DNA of 12,010 bases from Lonsdalea britannica (GCF_946477055.1 NZ_CAMKXG010000093.1:1-12010), one strand, 5' to 3'. Numbered from the stretch's first letter, positions 1-7,652 are shown. Notes: generated by a model from the sequence alone, not told the origin. Translations and numbers: made by a program.

Positions 1-1019
1 TGGCCGCCAGCGATAAGCCCACGCTGCTGTATTGCGCCAATGGTTATCACGGCAAGACGCTAGGGGCGCTGTCGGTTACCGGTCGTGAGAAACATCGAAC
101 GGTGTTCAAACCGCTGCTGTCCCGCTGCGAGGAAATTCCGTTCGGCGATATCGACGCGCTGCAAGCACGATTGCAAAAAGGAGACGTGATGGGCTTCATC
201 ATGGAGCCGATTCAGGGCGAGGGCGGCGTCATTATGCCGCCGGAGGGCTATCTGTCCGCCGTACGGGCGCTGTGTTCAGAGCATGAATGTTTGTGGATCC
301 TCGATGAAATTCAGACCGGGCTTGGCCGAACCGGCAAGATGTTCGCCTGCCAGTGGGAAGAGGTATCACCGGATATCATGGTGCTGTCCAAATCGCTTTC
401 CGGAGGGATGGTGCCTATCGGCGCGACGCTATCATCGAAAGCGGTCTGGCAGCGAGCCTACGGCAATATCGATCGCTTCGCGCTGCACACTTCGACGTTC
501 GGCGGCGGCAACTTCGCGGCGGCGGCGGCACTGGCTTCGCTGGATGTCATTGAACAAGAGGACCTCCCCGGCAATGCCCGTCAGGTCGGCGCTTATTTGC
601 GACAGGGGCTGGATGATCTGGCTCGCAAGCATTACTTCATCAAAGAAGTTCGCGGACGAGGCATGATGCTGGCCGTTGAATTCCAGAATGATGTTTCAGG
701 CGGGATTGAGGCGTTCGTTCGGGAAATGACCAGCCGACTCCCGGCCAAAGCCGCAGCCACCTACCGGATGATGCCCATGAAAGCCCGCGAACATCTGGAA
801 GCGGCGATGGAAGAGATGGAATCCACGATGGCGGACATGTTTGTGCTGCGCATCATGACCAAACTCTCACAAGAGCATCATATCCTGACCTTCGTGACGG
901 CCAACAACAACCGGGTCATGCGCATTCAGCCTCCGCTGATTTTGTCGCTGGATCAGGCCGAACGTTTCATCAATGCGCTGGGACAGGTCTGTGAAGACCT
1001 CTCGACTTTTGAAGCCTAA
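1..1019 (+). CDS. Class III PLP-dependent aminotransferase, 5' end outside window
   Basis: The C-terminal 338 residues of a fold-type I, class III aminotransferase are visible; the reading frame is open from base 3, so the start lies upstream of the window. The enzyme would move an amino group between an amine or omega-amino acid and a 2-oxo acid using pyridoxal phosphate in the cytoplasm. Recognisable motifs in order are NGYHGKTLGALS, EPIQGEGG, LDEIQTGLGRTGKMF (the Asp, codon 303-305, would pair with the PLP ring nitrogen), VLSKSLSGG (the Lys, codon 390-392, is the Schiff-base lysine), HTSTFGG and RGRGMMLAVEF. Between this last motif and the closing RIQPPL segment lies a helical, Met- and Glu-rich insert of about 60 residues that is larger than in typical GabT or ArgD proteins. 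The substrate cannot be read from the sequence. The family is secure; the exact enzyme is not. Confidence 0.93.
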   Translation, partial: AASDKPTLLYCANGYHGKTLGALSVTGREKHRTVFKPLLSRCEEIPFGDIDALQARLQKGDVMGFIMEPIQGEGGVIMPPEGYLSAVRALCSEHECLWILDEIQTGLGRTGKMFACQWEEVSPDIMVLSKSLSGGMVPIGATLSSKAVWQRAYGNIDRFALHTSTFGGGNFAAAAALASLDVIEQEDLPGNARQVGAYLRQGLDDLARKHYFIKEVRGRGMMLAVEFQNDVSGGIEAFVREMTSRLPAKAAATYRMMPMKAREHLEAAMEEMESTMADMFVLRIMTKLSQEHHILTFVTANNNRVMRIQPPLILSLDQAERFINALGQVCEDLSTFEA

Positions 1020-1062
1020 CGCACTCATTCGATAGAGTTCTGTCCCAACTGGGCTAGCCTCT

Positions 1063-1091
1063 CCGCACTGGCGCATCCCGCGCTAGTGCGG
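1063..1091 (+). terminator. Strong hairpin downstream of the aminotransferase
   Basis: Bases 1063-1074 and 1080-1091 form a 12-bp stem with a single G-U wobble and a five-base loop (ATCCC), starting 44 bases after the aminotransferase stop codon. It is GC-rich and stable, but the bases after it (TGTTAGTACG) are not a proper T-run. It may be a weak intrinsic terminator, an mRNA 3'-end stabiliser or one arm of a degenerate palindromic repeat. Confidence 0.5.
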
Positions 1092-1250
1092 TGTTAGTAC
1101 GCTACGGGCAGCGGAGTGAGCGTAAATCTGGGGTGTTTACAGGAAACGTTACCCATCGACGAAGCTCAGCCAATCGCTCATGGCTGTCCAGGTAGCTTGA
1201 TTGACCACGCTGTCGCCGTATCTTTTGCAAAGGATCCGGCATATCGTGTT

Positions 1251-1266
1251 ATGAGTATTAGCTCAT
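1251..1266. promoter_or_regulatory. Palindromic operator candidate, copy 1 (upstream of LysR gene)
   Basis: The 16-base sequence ATGAGTATTAGCTCAT (ATGAG-N6-CTCAT) ends 13 bases before the LysR start codon, next to its ribosome binding site. A copy matching at 14 of 16 positions recurs at 2188-2203 ahead of the transporter gene. Repetition at the two upstream ends of consecutive genes suggests a binding site for the regulator encoded between them. This is inferred from position and symmetry only. Confidence 0.5.
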
Positions 1267-1279
1267 TAACAGGAGCAGA

Positions 1280-2191
1280 ATGATGCGTGATCTTCCCCCC
1301 ACAGCTACGCTGCGCACATTTGAAGTCGCCACCCGCCACACGACGTTTACCTCAGCGGCAGCAGAGTTGTTTATTACGCAAAGTGCGGTCAGCCATCAGC
1401 TGAAAAACCTGGAGGACATCTGGGGCCTGCAACTTTTCGAGCGAGGGAAAAAACTTAGCCTGACGCCAGCTGGCGCCGCACTCGCTCCCCTCGTGCGCGA
1501 ATTCTTCAGTAAACTGGAAACCACGCTTGCCGATCTTCGTGAGCAAAATGGCCGGGTACGATTGCGCGTTAACACCACATATTCCTTCGCGCTGAAGTGG
1601 CTGCTACCACGCCTGCCAGATTTAGCGCGTTTGCATCCGGAGATTCTAGTGTCACTGGAAAGTACGGATAAACTTATCAACTTCGCCAGCACAGATTCCG
1701 ATGTGGCGATCCGTTTCGGCCACGGTAACTATCCAGCCCTGCATACGGAATTTATGTTCCGTGAGCAGCTATTTCCGGTTGCCAGCCCGGCACTCTTACA
1801 GCGTTTTGGCACACCATGCGACCCCGCCGAACTGTTGCGTTATCCGCTTCTGACACGTGAAGGTGCCGATCTGGTGCCGAAATGGGACGTCTGGTTTAGG
1901 CTGATCGGCATAAATACTGATGTGTTGCACGAAAGCGTACGCTTCGCCGACACAAATATGACGATTGAAGCCGCGCTACTTGGGCAGGGCATTGCATTGG
2001 CGCGTAGCGGACACGTTGAAAAAGAGATTTGCGACGGCAGTCTGGTGCGGCTCTTTGACGTCCCTTTTCCGTCACCGGCCGCCTATTACTTTGTCTGCCC
2101 AAAAGGCATCGAAATGCAGCCACACATCGTGAAATTCCGTAGCTGGCTACTGGCAGAATCACAACAGGCCCTGCTCAGCTATCAATCATGA
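1280..2191 (+). CDS. LysR-family transcriptional regulator (GcvA/AmpR-like)
   Basis: A 303-residue protein of normal LysR length. An N-terminal winged helix-turn-helix spans roughly residues 8-66, with the recognition region TSAAAELFITQSAVSHQLKNLE and the wing FERGKKLSLTPAG. The effector-binding domain runs from about residue 92 to the end; the NTTYSFALKWLLPRL and DVAIRFGHGNYP segments are typical of the GcvA/AmpR branch. The Shine-Dalgarno AGGAG (1271-1275) is 4 bases from the ATG at 1280 and 7 from a second ATG at 1283, so the second start, giving MRDLPP, is at least as likely. The gene is followed on the same strand, after 68 bases, by an EamA transporter and a PanE-like oxidoreductase, which are its probable targets. 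Co-orientation is less common than the divergent arrangement usual for LysR genes. Palindromes at 1251-1266 and 2188-2203 are candidate binding sites. The inducer is unknown. Confidence 0.93.
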   Translation: MMRDLPPTATLRTFEVATRHTTFTSAAAELFITQSAVSHQLKNLEDIWGLQLFERGKKLSLTPAGAALAPLVREFFSKLETTLADLREQNGRVRLRVNTTYSFALKWLLPRLPDLARLHPEILVSLESTDKLINFASTDSDVAIRFGHGNYPALHTEFMFREQLFPVASPALLQRFGTPCDPAELLRYPLLTREGADLVPKWDVWFRLIGINTDVLHESVRFADTNMTIEAALLGQGIALARSGHVEKEICDGSLVRLFDVPFPSPAAYYFVCPKGIEMQPHIVKFRSWLLAESQQALLSYQS

Positions 2192-2203
2192 GTATTGACT
2201 CAT
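2188..2203. promoter_or_regulatory. Palindromic operator candidate, copy 2 (between LysR and EamA genes)
   Basis: ATGAGTATTGACTCAT is a perfect 6-bp inverted repeat around ATTG. It includes the LysR stop codon (2189-2191) and lies 57 bases upstream of the annotated transporter start. It differs from the copy at 1251-1266 only by swapping AG for GA at two central positions. Placement suggests that the transporter-oxidoreductase pair has its own regulated promoter. Confidence 0.5.
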
Positions 2204-2259
2204 ACCTCGATGACGACACTTCACTTTTAATTCGGGCACGTGCTGTTTAGCATCAACAC

Positions 2260-3087
2260 ATGCCTGGACACATAATGTTGCTTACGTTATTCGCCGCCTT
2301 GCTGCATGCCAGCTGGAATGCCTTATTGCGCGGCGGTACTGACCGGTTGTGGTCGATGACCATCATGTGTCTGACGATAGCCCTGACCTGCGCCGTCACC
2401 GCGCTGTTTCTGCCGCCGCCTGCCCGCGCCAGTTGGACGTACGCCTTGCTTTCAGCCCTGCTGCACGTCGGCTATAACCTGTGTCTGGTACGCAGTTATC
2501 AGAGCGGAGAACTCGGGCAAACCTACCCGATTGCACGCGGTTCATCGCCGCTAATGGTGACCTGCACGGCGGCAATATTTGCCGGAGAAAAAATTGAATT
2601 TAGCACCCTTGGCGGTATCACGCTGATTTCCGCAGGTATTCTGATGCTTGCCGTAACAGGGAGCAAACTGGCGATGCCTGGCCTGAAATATACCCTGGCA
2701 ACGGGTGCCTTTATCGCCTCGTATAGCATTGTGGATGGTATGGGCGTGCGCCTGTCAGGCAATGCACTCTCTTATACCGTGTGGATGAGCGCATTATGGG
2801 GTGTGCTGATGCCAGCGCTCTATATCGCCTTACGCGACACGAAAAGTTTATTGCGCTGGCGGCCCGGTTTACTCCATGCGGCAGCGGGGGGGCTTGTTTC
2901 ACTACTCGCATACGGCATCATTATTTATGCGATGACGGCTGCACCAATGGGAGCCGTCTCAGCGCTGCGCGAAACCAGCGTGCTGTTTGCCGCTGTACTG
3001 GGTTATCTGTTTCTCGGCGAAGCGTTAACAATAAGAAAAATGCTGGCGTGTACGGTGATTGCCGCCGGCACACTGATAATGGGTTAA
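2260..3087 (+). CDS. EamA/DMT-superfamily inner-membrane transporter
   Basis: A 275-residue, strongly hydrophobic protein with about ten predicted membrane segments arranged as two EamA-type halves (roughly residues 3-130 and 143-275). Typical family features are the N-terminal LLHASWNALLR, the YPIARGSSPL motif after the fourth segment, and the C-terminal ALRETSVLFAAVLGYLFLGE signature. Such proteins usually export amino acids, metabolites or drugs, or take up small solutes; the substrate cannot be inferred. The start is uncertain: the ATG at 2260 has no clear ribosome binding site, and the ATG at 2275 (giving MLLTLF) would also begin directly at the first membrane helix. The next gene starts 19 bases after the stop, so the two are probably co-transcribed. 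The DMT family assignment is firm. Confidence 0.9.
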   Translation: MPGHIMLLTLFAALLHASWNALLRGGTDRLWSMTIMCLTIALTCAVTALFLPPPARASWTYALLSALLHVGYNLCLVRSYQSGELGQTYPIARGSSPLMVTCTAAIFAGEKIEFSTLGGITLISAGILMLAVTGSKLAMPGLKYTLATGAFIASYSIVDGMGVRLSGNALSYTVWMSALWGVLMPALYIALRDTKSLLRWRPGLLHAAAGGLVSLLAYGIIIYAMTAAPMGAVSALRETSVLFAAVLGYLFLGEALTIRKMLACTVIAAGTLIMG

Positions 3088-3106
3088 TCAAATCAGGAGA
3101 ATACGA

Positions 3107-3997
3107 ATGTCTGACCATCCCACGATTGCTCTTATTGGTCCGGGTGCTATCGGTACCACCATCGCCGCTGTACTGCATGAAGTTGACCGCACGCCAGTCC
3201 TTTGCGGGCGTACCGCGCATCCGCAGTTAATTCTGCGTCACGATGAGGGTGAAGTTGTGGTGCCTGGTCCGGTATTGAGTCATCCGTCAGCTATCCACCA
3301 CCCGTTCGATCTGGTGTTTATCGCGGTGAAAACCACCCAGGTAGCTGACATCGCCAACTGGCTGACCGTGCTGTGCGATGAAAACACCGTGGTATGTGCG
3401 CTGCAAAATGGCGTCGAGCAGAAAACGCAGTTGGAACCCTTAGTCCATGGCGCAAAGATACTGCCTTCCGTCGTGTGGTTCCCGGCACAGCGTGAGCCGG
3501 ATGCCTCCGTCTGGCTACGCGCCAAACCACGTCTGACGCTGCCGGATGTGCCGCAGGCAAAACGGGTCGCTGATGCGCTCAGAGGCACACGCTGCGCGGT
3601 TGAGCTATCAACCGATTTTATCTCCATCGCCTGGCGCAAACTGCTGCAAAATGCCGTCGCTGGTCTGATGGTACTGGCGAATCGTCGTGCAGGGATGTTC
3701 TCGCGCGGGGATATCACTGAACTGGCACTGGCTTATTTGCATGAAGGTCTGACGGTAGCGCGTGCGGAAGGTGCAGCACTGGACGATAACGTTCCGCAGG
3801 ATATCGTTAACGGTTTTCATCATGCCCCTGCGGATCTAGGCACCTCCATTCTCGCCGACCGCCAGGCCAACCGCCCGCTGGAGTGGGATATCCGCAACGG
3901 CGTGCTACAGCGTTATGGTCACACTCATGGTATTCCTACGCCTATCAGCGACGTGCTGGTACCGCTGCTGGCGGCAGGAAGTGAGGGGCCGGGTTGA
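3107..3997 (+). CDS. Ketopantoate reductase (PanE/ApbA)-family oxidoreductase
   Basis: A 296-residue cytoplasmic NAD(P)-dependent reductase of normal family length. The N-terminal Rossmann domain has the loop IGPGAIGTT (residues 10-18), an Arg at 35 where PanE proteins contact the NADPH phosphate, and the LQNGVEQ motif (N101). The C-terminal domain retains the catalytic Lys in WRKLLQN (K178), a Ser at 247 and the acidic residue in RPLEWDIRNG (E259), followed by GHTHGIPTPISD. These are the residues that reduce a 2-oxo group in PanE, so the protein is probably active on a 2-oxo acid. It may be a paralogue with a different substrate rather than the pantothenate enzyme, because it sits with a transporter and a regulator instead of housekeeping genes. 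The start is supported by AGGAGA 6 bases upstream. Probably an operon with the preceding EamA gene. Confidence 0.85.
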   Translation: MSDHPTIALIGPGAIGTTIAAVLHEVDRTPVLCGRTAHPQLILRHDEGEVVVPGPVLSHPSAIHHPFDLVFIAVKTTQVADIANWLTVLCDENTVVCALQNGVEQKTQLEPLVHGAKILPSVVWFPAQREPDASVWLRAKPRLTLPDVPQAKRVADALRGTRCAVELSTDFISIAWRKLLQNAVAGLMVLANRRAGMFSRGDITELALAYLHEGLTVARAEGAALDDNVPQDIVNGFHHAPADLGTSILADRQANRPLEWDIRNGVLQRYGHTHGIPTPISDVLVPLLAAGSEGPG

Positions 3998-4105
3998 AAT
4001 CGTTAACGACAGGAGTGGTTGCAAGACAGTGACACCCTGAATCGCCACAGATTTGAGCGATATATCCAGACGATGAAGATGATGAAAATAGTCCGGGATG
4101 CAAGC

Positions 4106-4169
4106 GACGGCATGCCTGCGTCTCTGTAAGTACAGCCGTTTTAGTTCCACGAAATGATGAGGCACTCAT
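4106..4169 (-). pseudogene. Possible N-terminal remnant of a P4-type tyrosine integrase
   Basis: Reading leftward from an ATG at 4169, about the first 19 codons give MSASSFRGTKTAVLTETQA, which resembles the opening of P4-family integrases (a short Ser/Thr-rich start followed by LT-x-TQ-A). After that the frame becomes a Ser-run and loses all resemblance, and no catalytic R-H-R-Y region exists in the window. It starts about 150 bases from the 3' end of the tRNA-Gly and points away from it, the usual position of an island integrase. It is too short for a secure call. Confidence 0.3.
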
Positions 4170-4249
4170 AACGCACACGATCTTCGCGTACTCATTTGTG
4201 TACTACTTCGGTGTGGTTGACGGTGGTTTTTCGTGGGTTTCACTAGATG

Positions 4250-4275
4250 TTCAACAGAGCGATGGGTCTGTTGAA
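4250..4275. repeat. Perfect 9-bp inverted repeat beside tRNA-Gly
   Basis: TTCAACAGA (4250-4258) and TCTGTTGAA (4267-4275) are exact reverse complements separated by 8 bases. No T-run follows on either strand, so it is not a convincing terminator. Its place between the tRNA and the integrase-like remnant fits a protein-binding site within an attachment region. Confidence 0.6.
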
Positions 4276-4278
4276 TCA

Positions 4279-4304
4279 TAGACCTACAGACATCATTGGA
4301 CATC
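4279..4304. repeat. Helically phased GACATC repeats, candidate attachment-site arms
   Basis: GACATC occurs at 4289-4294 and again at 4299-4304, exactly 10 bases apart, with a degenerate third copy (TAGACCTA) one turn further left. The cluster starts 15 bases from the CCA end of the tRNA-Gly. Short direct repeats spaced by a helical turn next to a tRNA 3' end are typical arm-type binding sites of tyrosine integrases. The function is inferred. Confidence 0.35.
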
Positions 4305-4318
4305 TATAGAAAAGAAAT

Positions 4319-4394
<76 letters not shown>

Positions 4395-5010
4395 GTCGCA
4401 ACTGACTTTCACTGGGGATAAAATGTGAAGTCATTCGATAAATAAAACTCTCAATCTATTGATTAATCAGCGTTTTATCTATGTCTTCCGAAGAAGTGGG
4501 CGCATTATGTCGCTCTTTGCGGATGATGGCAAGCCCTTTTTTAACAGAACAGACGAGAATCGGTTTATCTGCTCATTAGAGCATCAAGTTGCCCCTTTTG
4601 ACGGTCATTCTCGGCGCTGACAAGGCGATAAACCCACGCGTGACGAAGGACTATCGTGACCGCATCCTCTTCCTTTTTTGGCCTTTCCTTCAGTGCCTCA
4701 ACGCTCACTCAGTATGTCTAATCTGGAGCCCCCACCGAGCCGGGTTTTGCATAATGTAAGAAATTAGAACCAGAGAATCGATTGCTCTCTGCTTATCACC
4801 GCTTTTTACCTCAATTGACGCTAGCCAGACTTTTGGCATCTCAGTAGACTGACTTTCCACCGCGCTATCGAACGCCAAGTGATCGTGGCGCATCATGCAT
4901 AGGCTCTGTTTACGCTTCCGACCACCGCTTTCCTCACCGCAAACGCAACGCGCTGCGGAACAAAGCCTACGGCCGGCAGCCATCAACTGGATGGATGAGG
5001 AATATCTGAC
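4395..5010. other. 616-base stretch without a convincing gene
   Basis: This region separates the tRNA-Gly from the MFS transporter. Next to the tRNA is a near-perfect dyad (TGACTTTCAC at 4403-4412 and GTGAAGTCA at 4425-4433), followed by the 10-base palindrome TGATTAATCA (4460-4469); both lie where the tRNA promoter or leader should be. A minus-strand frame at 4705-5019 is open but begins inside the transporter gene, has no ribosome binding site and shows no domain. A 39-codon plus-strand frame (4895-5014) ends in an ATGA overlap with the transporter start. Otherwise nothing is recognised. Confidence 0.6.
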
Positions 5011-6321
5011 ATGACTCACGCGTCTGCTGCCGGAACAACCCCGGTCAAAGAGAATGAATCTGCGCTTTACCGAAAAATCATCTGGAAACTCATCCCCTTT
5101 CTTTGTTTCTGCTATTTGGCCGCTTATCTGGACCGTATTAACGTCGGCTTTGCCAAGCTACAGATGGTGGAAGATTTACACTTCAGCGAAACCGCCTTCG
5201 GACTCGGCGCCGGACTGTTTTTCGTCGGCTATATCCTGTTTGAGGTTCCCAGCAATCTGATGCTGGAAAAGATCGGCGCCAAAGTCTGGATCGCCCGCAT
5301 CATGATCTCGTGGGGCCTGTTATCGACCGGCACACTGCTGGTGACTACGCCGGAGCAGTTTTACATCCTGCGTTTTCTTCTCGGCGCCGCCGAGGCCGGC
5401 TTCCTGCCTGGGGTACTTTATTATCTCACCCAGTGGTTCCCTTCCCACCGACGCGGCCGGGTGATTGCCCTGTTTATGATCGGACTGCCCCTGTCGAGCA
5501 TCGTCGGCGGACCGCTGTCCGGCTGGATCATGATTCATTTCGATCAGTTCCACGGTCTGCGTGGCTGGCAATGGCTGTTCTTACTGGAAGGTCTGCCCAC
5601 CATTCTGCTGGGCATCCTGACGCTGTGGGTGCTGCCCAACAGCTATCGGCAGGCCAACTGGCTCAATGAGCAGGAGAAAACACAGATTGCTCTGGCGCTC
5701 AAACAAGACGAGGCTGAGAGTCACCATTCTCATCACCGTTTCCGCGAAGGTTTTTTCAATCTGAAGGTATGGATGCTGGGCGGCATCGATTTTTCTATTT
5801 TGCTGAGCGCCTACGCGCTGGGGTTCTGGATGCCGACGCTCATCAGGCAGGCAGGCGTCGCCGATCCCTTTCATATCGGACTGTTGACCGCGCTCCCCAG
5901 TCTGGCCGCACTGTTGGGAATGCTGGTGATTGGCGCGAGTTCGGATCGTCACCGTGAACGCCGCTGGCACATCATCATCCCTTTTGTCATCGGCGCCATC
6001 GCCATGGCAGCCAGTACGTTCTTCGCCGACAACGTCATTGCCACGGTACTGCTCTTTGCCATCGCACAGGCCACCATTATCGGTGCCGTCCCGGTCTTTT
6101 TCAGCCTGCCCGCCACCTTCCTCACTAGCACCGCCGCGGCTACGGGGTTTGCCCTCGCCTGCTCGCTGGCGAACATTGCCGGTTTGGTGAGTAACTCGCT
6201 GATGGGATTTGCTCTGGATCTGACCGGAAGCAGCGCGGGCGCGCTGTGGTTTTTCGCCGCTTGCCTGCTGGCAAGTTCTCTGTTGGTGATTGCCCTGCCC
6301 GCCAAAATCGTTAACCGATAA
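5011..6321 (+). CDS. MFS transporter, ACS (anion:cation symporter) family
   Basis: A 436-residue inner-membrane protein with 12 predicted membrane helices in two bundles joined by a hydrophilic, His-rich loop (about residues 212-245, containing ESHHSHHRFREG). The N-terminal signature YLDRINVGFAKLQM, the segment GYILFEVPSNLMLEKIGAKVWIA and the LLGAAEAGFLPGVLYYLTQWFP motif are hallmarks of the ACS family, whose known members import organic anions such as tartrate, phthalate, glucarate and other carboxylates with protons. The substrate here is not determinable. The start is supported by GAGGA about 9 bases upstream. It converges on the formate dehydrogenase gene across a shared terminator, so the two are separately transcribed and any metabolic link, for example uptake of a formate-yielding acid, is only speculation. 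Confidence 0.93.
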   Translation: MTHASAAGTTPVKENESALYRKIIWKLIPFLCFCYLAAYLDRINVGFAKLQMVEDLHFSETAFGLGAGLFFVGYILFEVPSNLMLEKIGAKVWIARIMISWGLLSTGTLLVTTPEQFYILRFLLGAAEAGFLPGVLYYLTQWFPSHRRGRVIALFMIGLPLSSIVGGPLSGWIMIHFDQFHGLRGWQWLFLLEGLPTILLGILTLWVLPNSYRQANWLNEQEKTQIALALKQDEAESHHSHHRFREGFFNLKVWMLGGIDFSILLSAYALGFWMPTLIRQAGVADPFHIGLLTALPSLAALLGMLVIGASSDRHRERRWHIIIPFVIGAIAMAASTFFADNVIATVLLFAIAQATIIGAVPVFFSLPATFLTSTAAATGFALACSLANIAGLVSNSLMGFALDLTGSSAGALWFFAACLLASSLLVIALPAKIVNR

Positions 6322-6332
6322 GGTTGTGACAA

Positions 6333-6355
6333 AAAGGCCGCATCAGGCGGCCTTT
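6333..6355. terminator. Bidirectional intrinsic terminator between convergent genes
   Basis: AAAGGCCGC (6333-6341) pairs perfectly with GCGGCCTTT (6347-6355) around a five-base loop (ATCAG). It starts 12 bases after the transporter stop. The plus strand continues TCTCTTT; the minus strand reads GCGGCC followed by TTTTTG, a good T-run. It can therefore end both the transporter transcript and the formate dehydrogenase transcript arriving from the right, although the dehydrogenase stop is about 136 bases away. Confidence 0.85.
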
Positions 6356-6491
6356 CTCTTTGACGAACGCACGACACGATTTGCCGGGCGGACCGATATG
6401 GATTGGATGCTCAGTCCTGACGACAGCGAAGCATACCGGCCTAACCCTGGCGTGCGACGGCTGTAGACCGCCGCCGTGACAGATCTTTTCG

Positions 6492-7652
6492 TCAGGCCAA
6501 CTTGTAAGAGTTGGCACCGGTGCCGGCCAGATTGCCGCCGTCGACAATCAGATACTCCTGACGGATCGGCTTCCCTTCGAGGAAGTTTTGCAGAATTTCC
6601 AGCGTTCCTGCCGCATAGCGCGCCTGCGCGGACAGCGAGGTTCCGGAAATATGCGGCGTCATGCCCTGATGCGGCATGCGGCGCCATGGGTGGTCAACCG
6701 GCGCAGGTTGCGGGAACCAGACGTCTCCGCCGTAGCCTGCCAGCTGGCCCGACTCTAACGCGCGCGCAATCGCATCGCGATCGCAGAGCGCACCACGAGC
6801 GGTGTTGATCAAATAGGCCCCGCGTTTGAACTGAGACAGAAAGGCTTCGTTGACGAATCCCTGCGTCGAGGGATACAGCGGGGTTTGCAAGTTGACCACA
6901 TCACAGACTTTAACCAGCGATTCCGGGGTTTCGTGGTAGGTTAAGCCCAGCTCCTGCTCAACCTCTTCCGAGAGGCGATGAGGATCGTAATAGTGCAGCT
7001 TCATATCGAAAGGTTTCAGACGGCGCAGCGCCGCCAGACCGATACGCCCGGCACCGAGCGTCCCGAACTGCATTCCCTCGACGTCATAGCTGCGCGCCAC
7101 GCAGTCCGCGATATTCCAACCGCCGTTGTTGGCGATTTGATGCGAAGGCAGATAGTTGCGAACCAGGGCCAGAACGGTCATCACCACGTGCTCTGCCACG
7201 CTGATGGAGTTGGAGAAGGTCACTTCGGCCACGGTGATGCCGCGTTCGGCGGCGGCTTTGAGATCGACATGGTCTGAGCCGATACCCGCCGTCAACGCCA
7301 GTTTCAGTTTCTTCGCTTTGGCAATACGTTCAGCCGACAGGTAAGCCGGCCAGAACGGTTGGGAAATGACGACATCGGCATCCGGTAAATGACGGTCAAA
7401 AACGGAGTCAGCGCCTTCCTTATCGCTGGTCACAATCAGCTCATGCCCCTGACTTTCCAGATAACGACGTAACCCGAGTTCTCCCGAAACGCTGCCTACC
7501 AGCTCTCCGGGGGTGAAACCCAGTTCACCTGACGGCGTGGGCGCCGTCTGGCCATTCGGGTAGGTAAGAATTTCTGGGATATCGTCTCGCGCATAGACGG
7601 GGGGAAAACCGGTTACAGGATCGGGATACAATACGCACAAAATCTTGGACAT
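6492..7652 (-). CDS. fdh: NAD-dependent formate dehydrogenase (EC 1.17.1.9)
   Basis: A 386-residue soluble, metal-free enzyme of the D-2-hydroxyacid dehydrogenase superfamily that oxidises formate to CO2 with NAD+. Diagnostic elements resemble the Pseudomonas sp. 101-type enzyme throughout: the N-terminal YPNGQTAPTP loop, SQPFWPAYL for formate entry, EVTFSNSISVAEH with the substrate-binding Asn (about residue 148), Rossmann loop GAGRIG, an Asp in YYDPHRL favouring NAD+ over NADP+, the catalytic Arg in NTARG, GDVWFPQPAP with its Asp and Gln, and TPHISGTS carrying the catalytic His and Ser. It lacks the roughly 15-residue C-terminal tail of the Pseudomonas protein and ends at GTGANSYKLA. The frame is open to 7676, but the ATG at 7652 has GGAG at proper spacing and gives the family N-terminus MSKILCVLYPDP. 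A LysR gene lies directly upstream on the same strand. Enterobacteria rarely carry this enzyme. Confidence 0.93.
   Translation of the reverse strand: MSKILCVLYPDPVTGFPPVYARDDIPEILTYPNGQTAPTPSGELGFTPGELVGSVSGELGLRRYLESQGHELIVTSDKEGADSVFDRHLPDADVVISQPFWPAYLSAERIAKAKKLKLALTAGIGSDHVDLKAAAERGITVAEVTFSNSISVAEHVVMTVLALVRNYLPSHQIANNGGWNIADCVARSYDVEGMQFGTLGAGRIGLAALRRLKPFDMKLHYYDPHRLSEEVEQELGLTYHETPESLVKVCDVVNLQTPLYPSTQGFVNEAFLSQFKRGAYLINTARGALCDRDAIARALESGQLAGYGGDVWFPQPAPVDHPWRRMPHQGMTPHISGTSLSAQARYAAGTLEILQNFLEGKPIRQEYLIVDGGNLAGTGANSYKLA

Noticed and set aside
4157..4169. Third copy of the ATGAG...CTCAT palindrome (ATGAGGCACTCAT)
   Set aside because: The half-sites match, but the spacer is 3 bases instead of 6 and it lies over the integrase-like start, not a promoter of the LysR regulon; probably chance.
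4705..5019. 104-codon minus-strand frame between the tRNA and the MFS gene
   Set aside because: It starts inside the transporter coding region, has no ribosome binding site and no recognisable domain or coding bias.
5581..5970. Long antisense frames within the MFS transporter and elsewhere (also 5949-6377, 3280-3717)
   Set aside because: They are shadows of strongly coding frames in GC-rich DNA, with no independent start signals.
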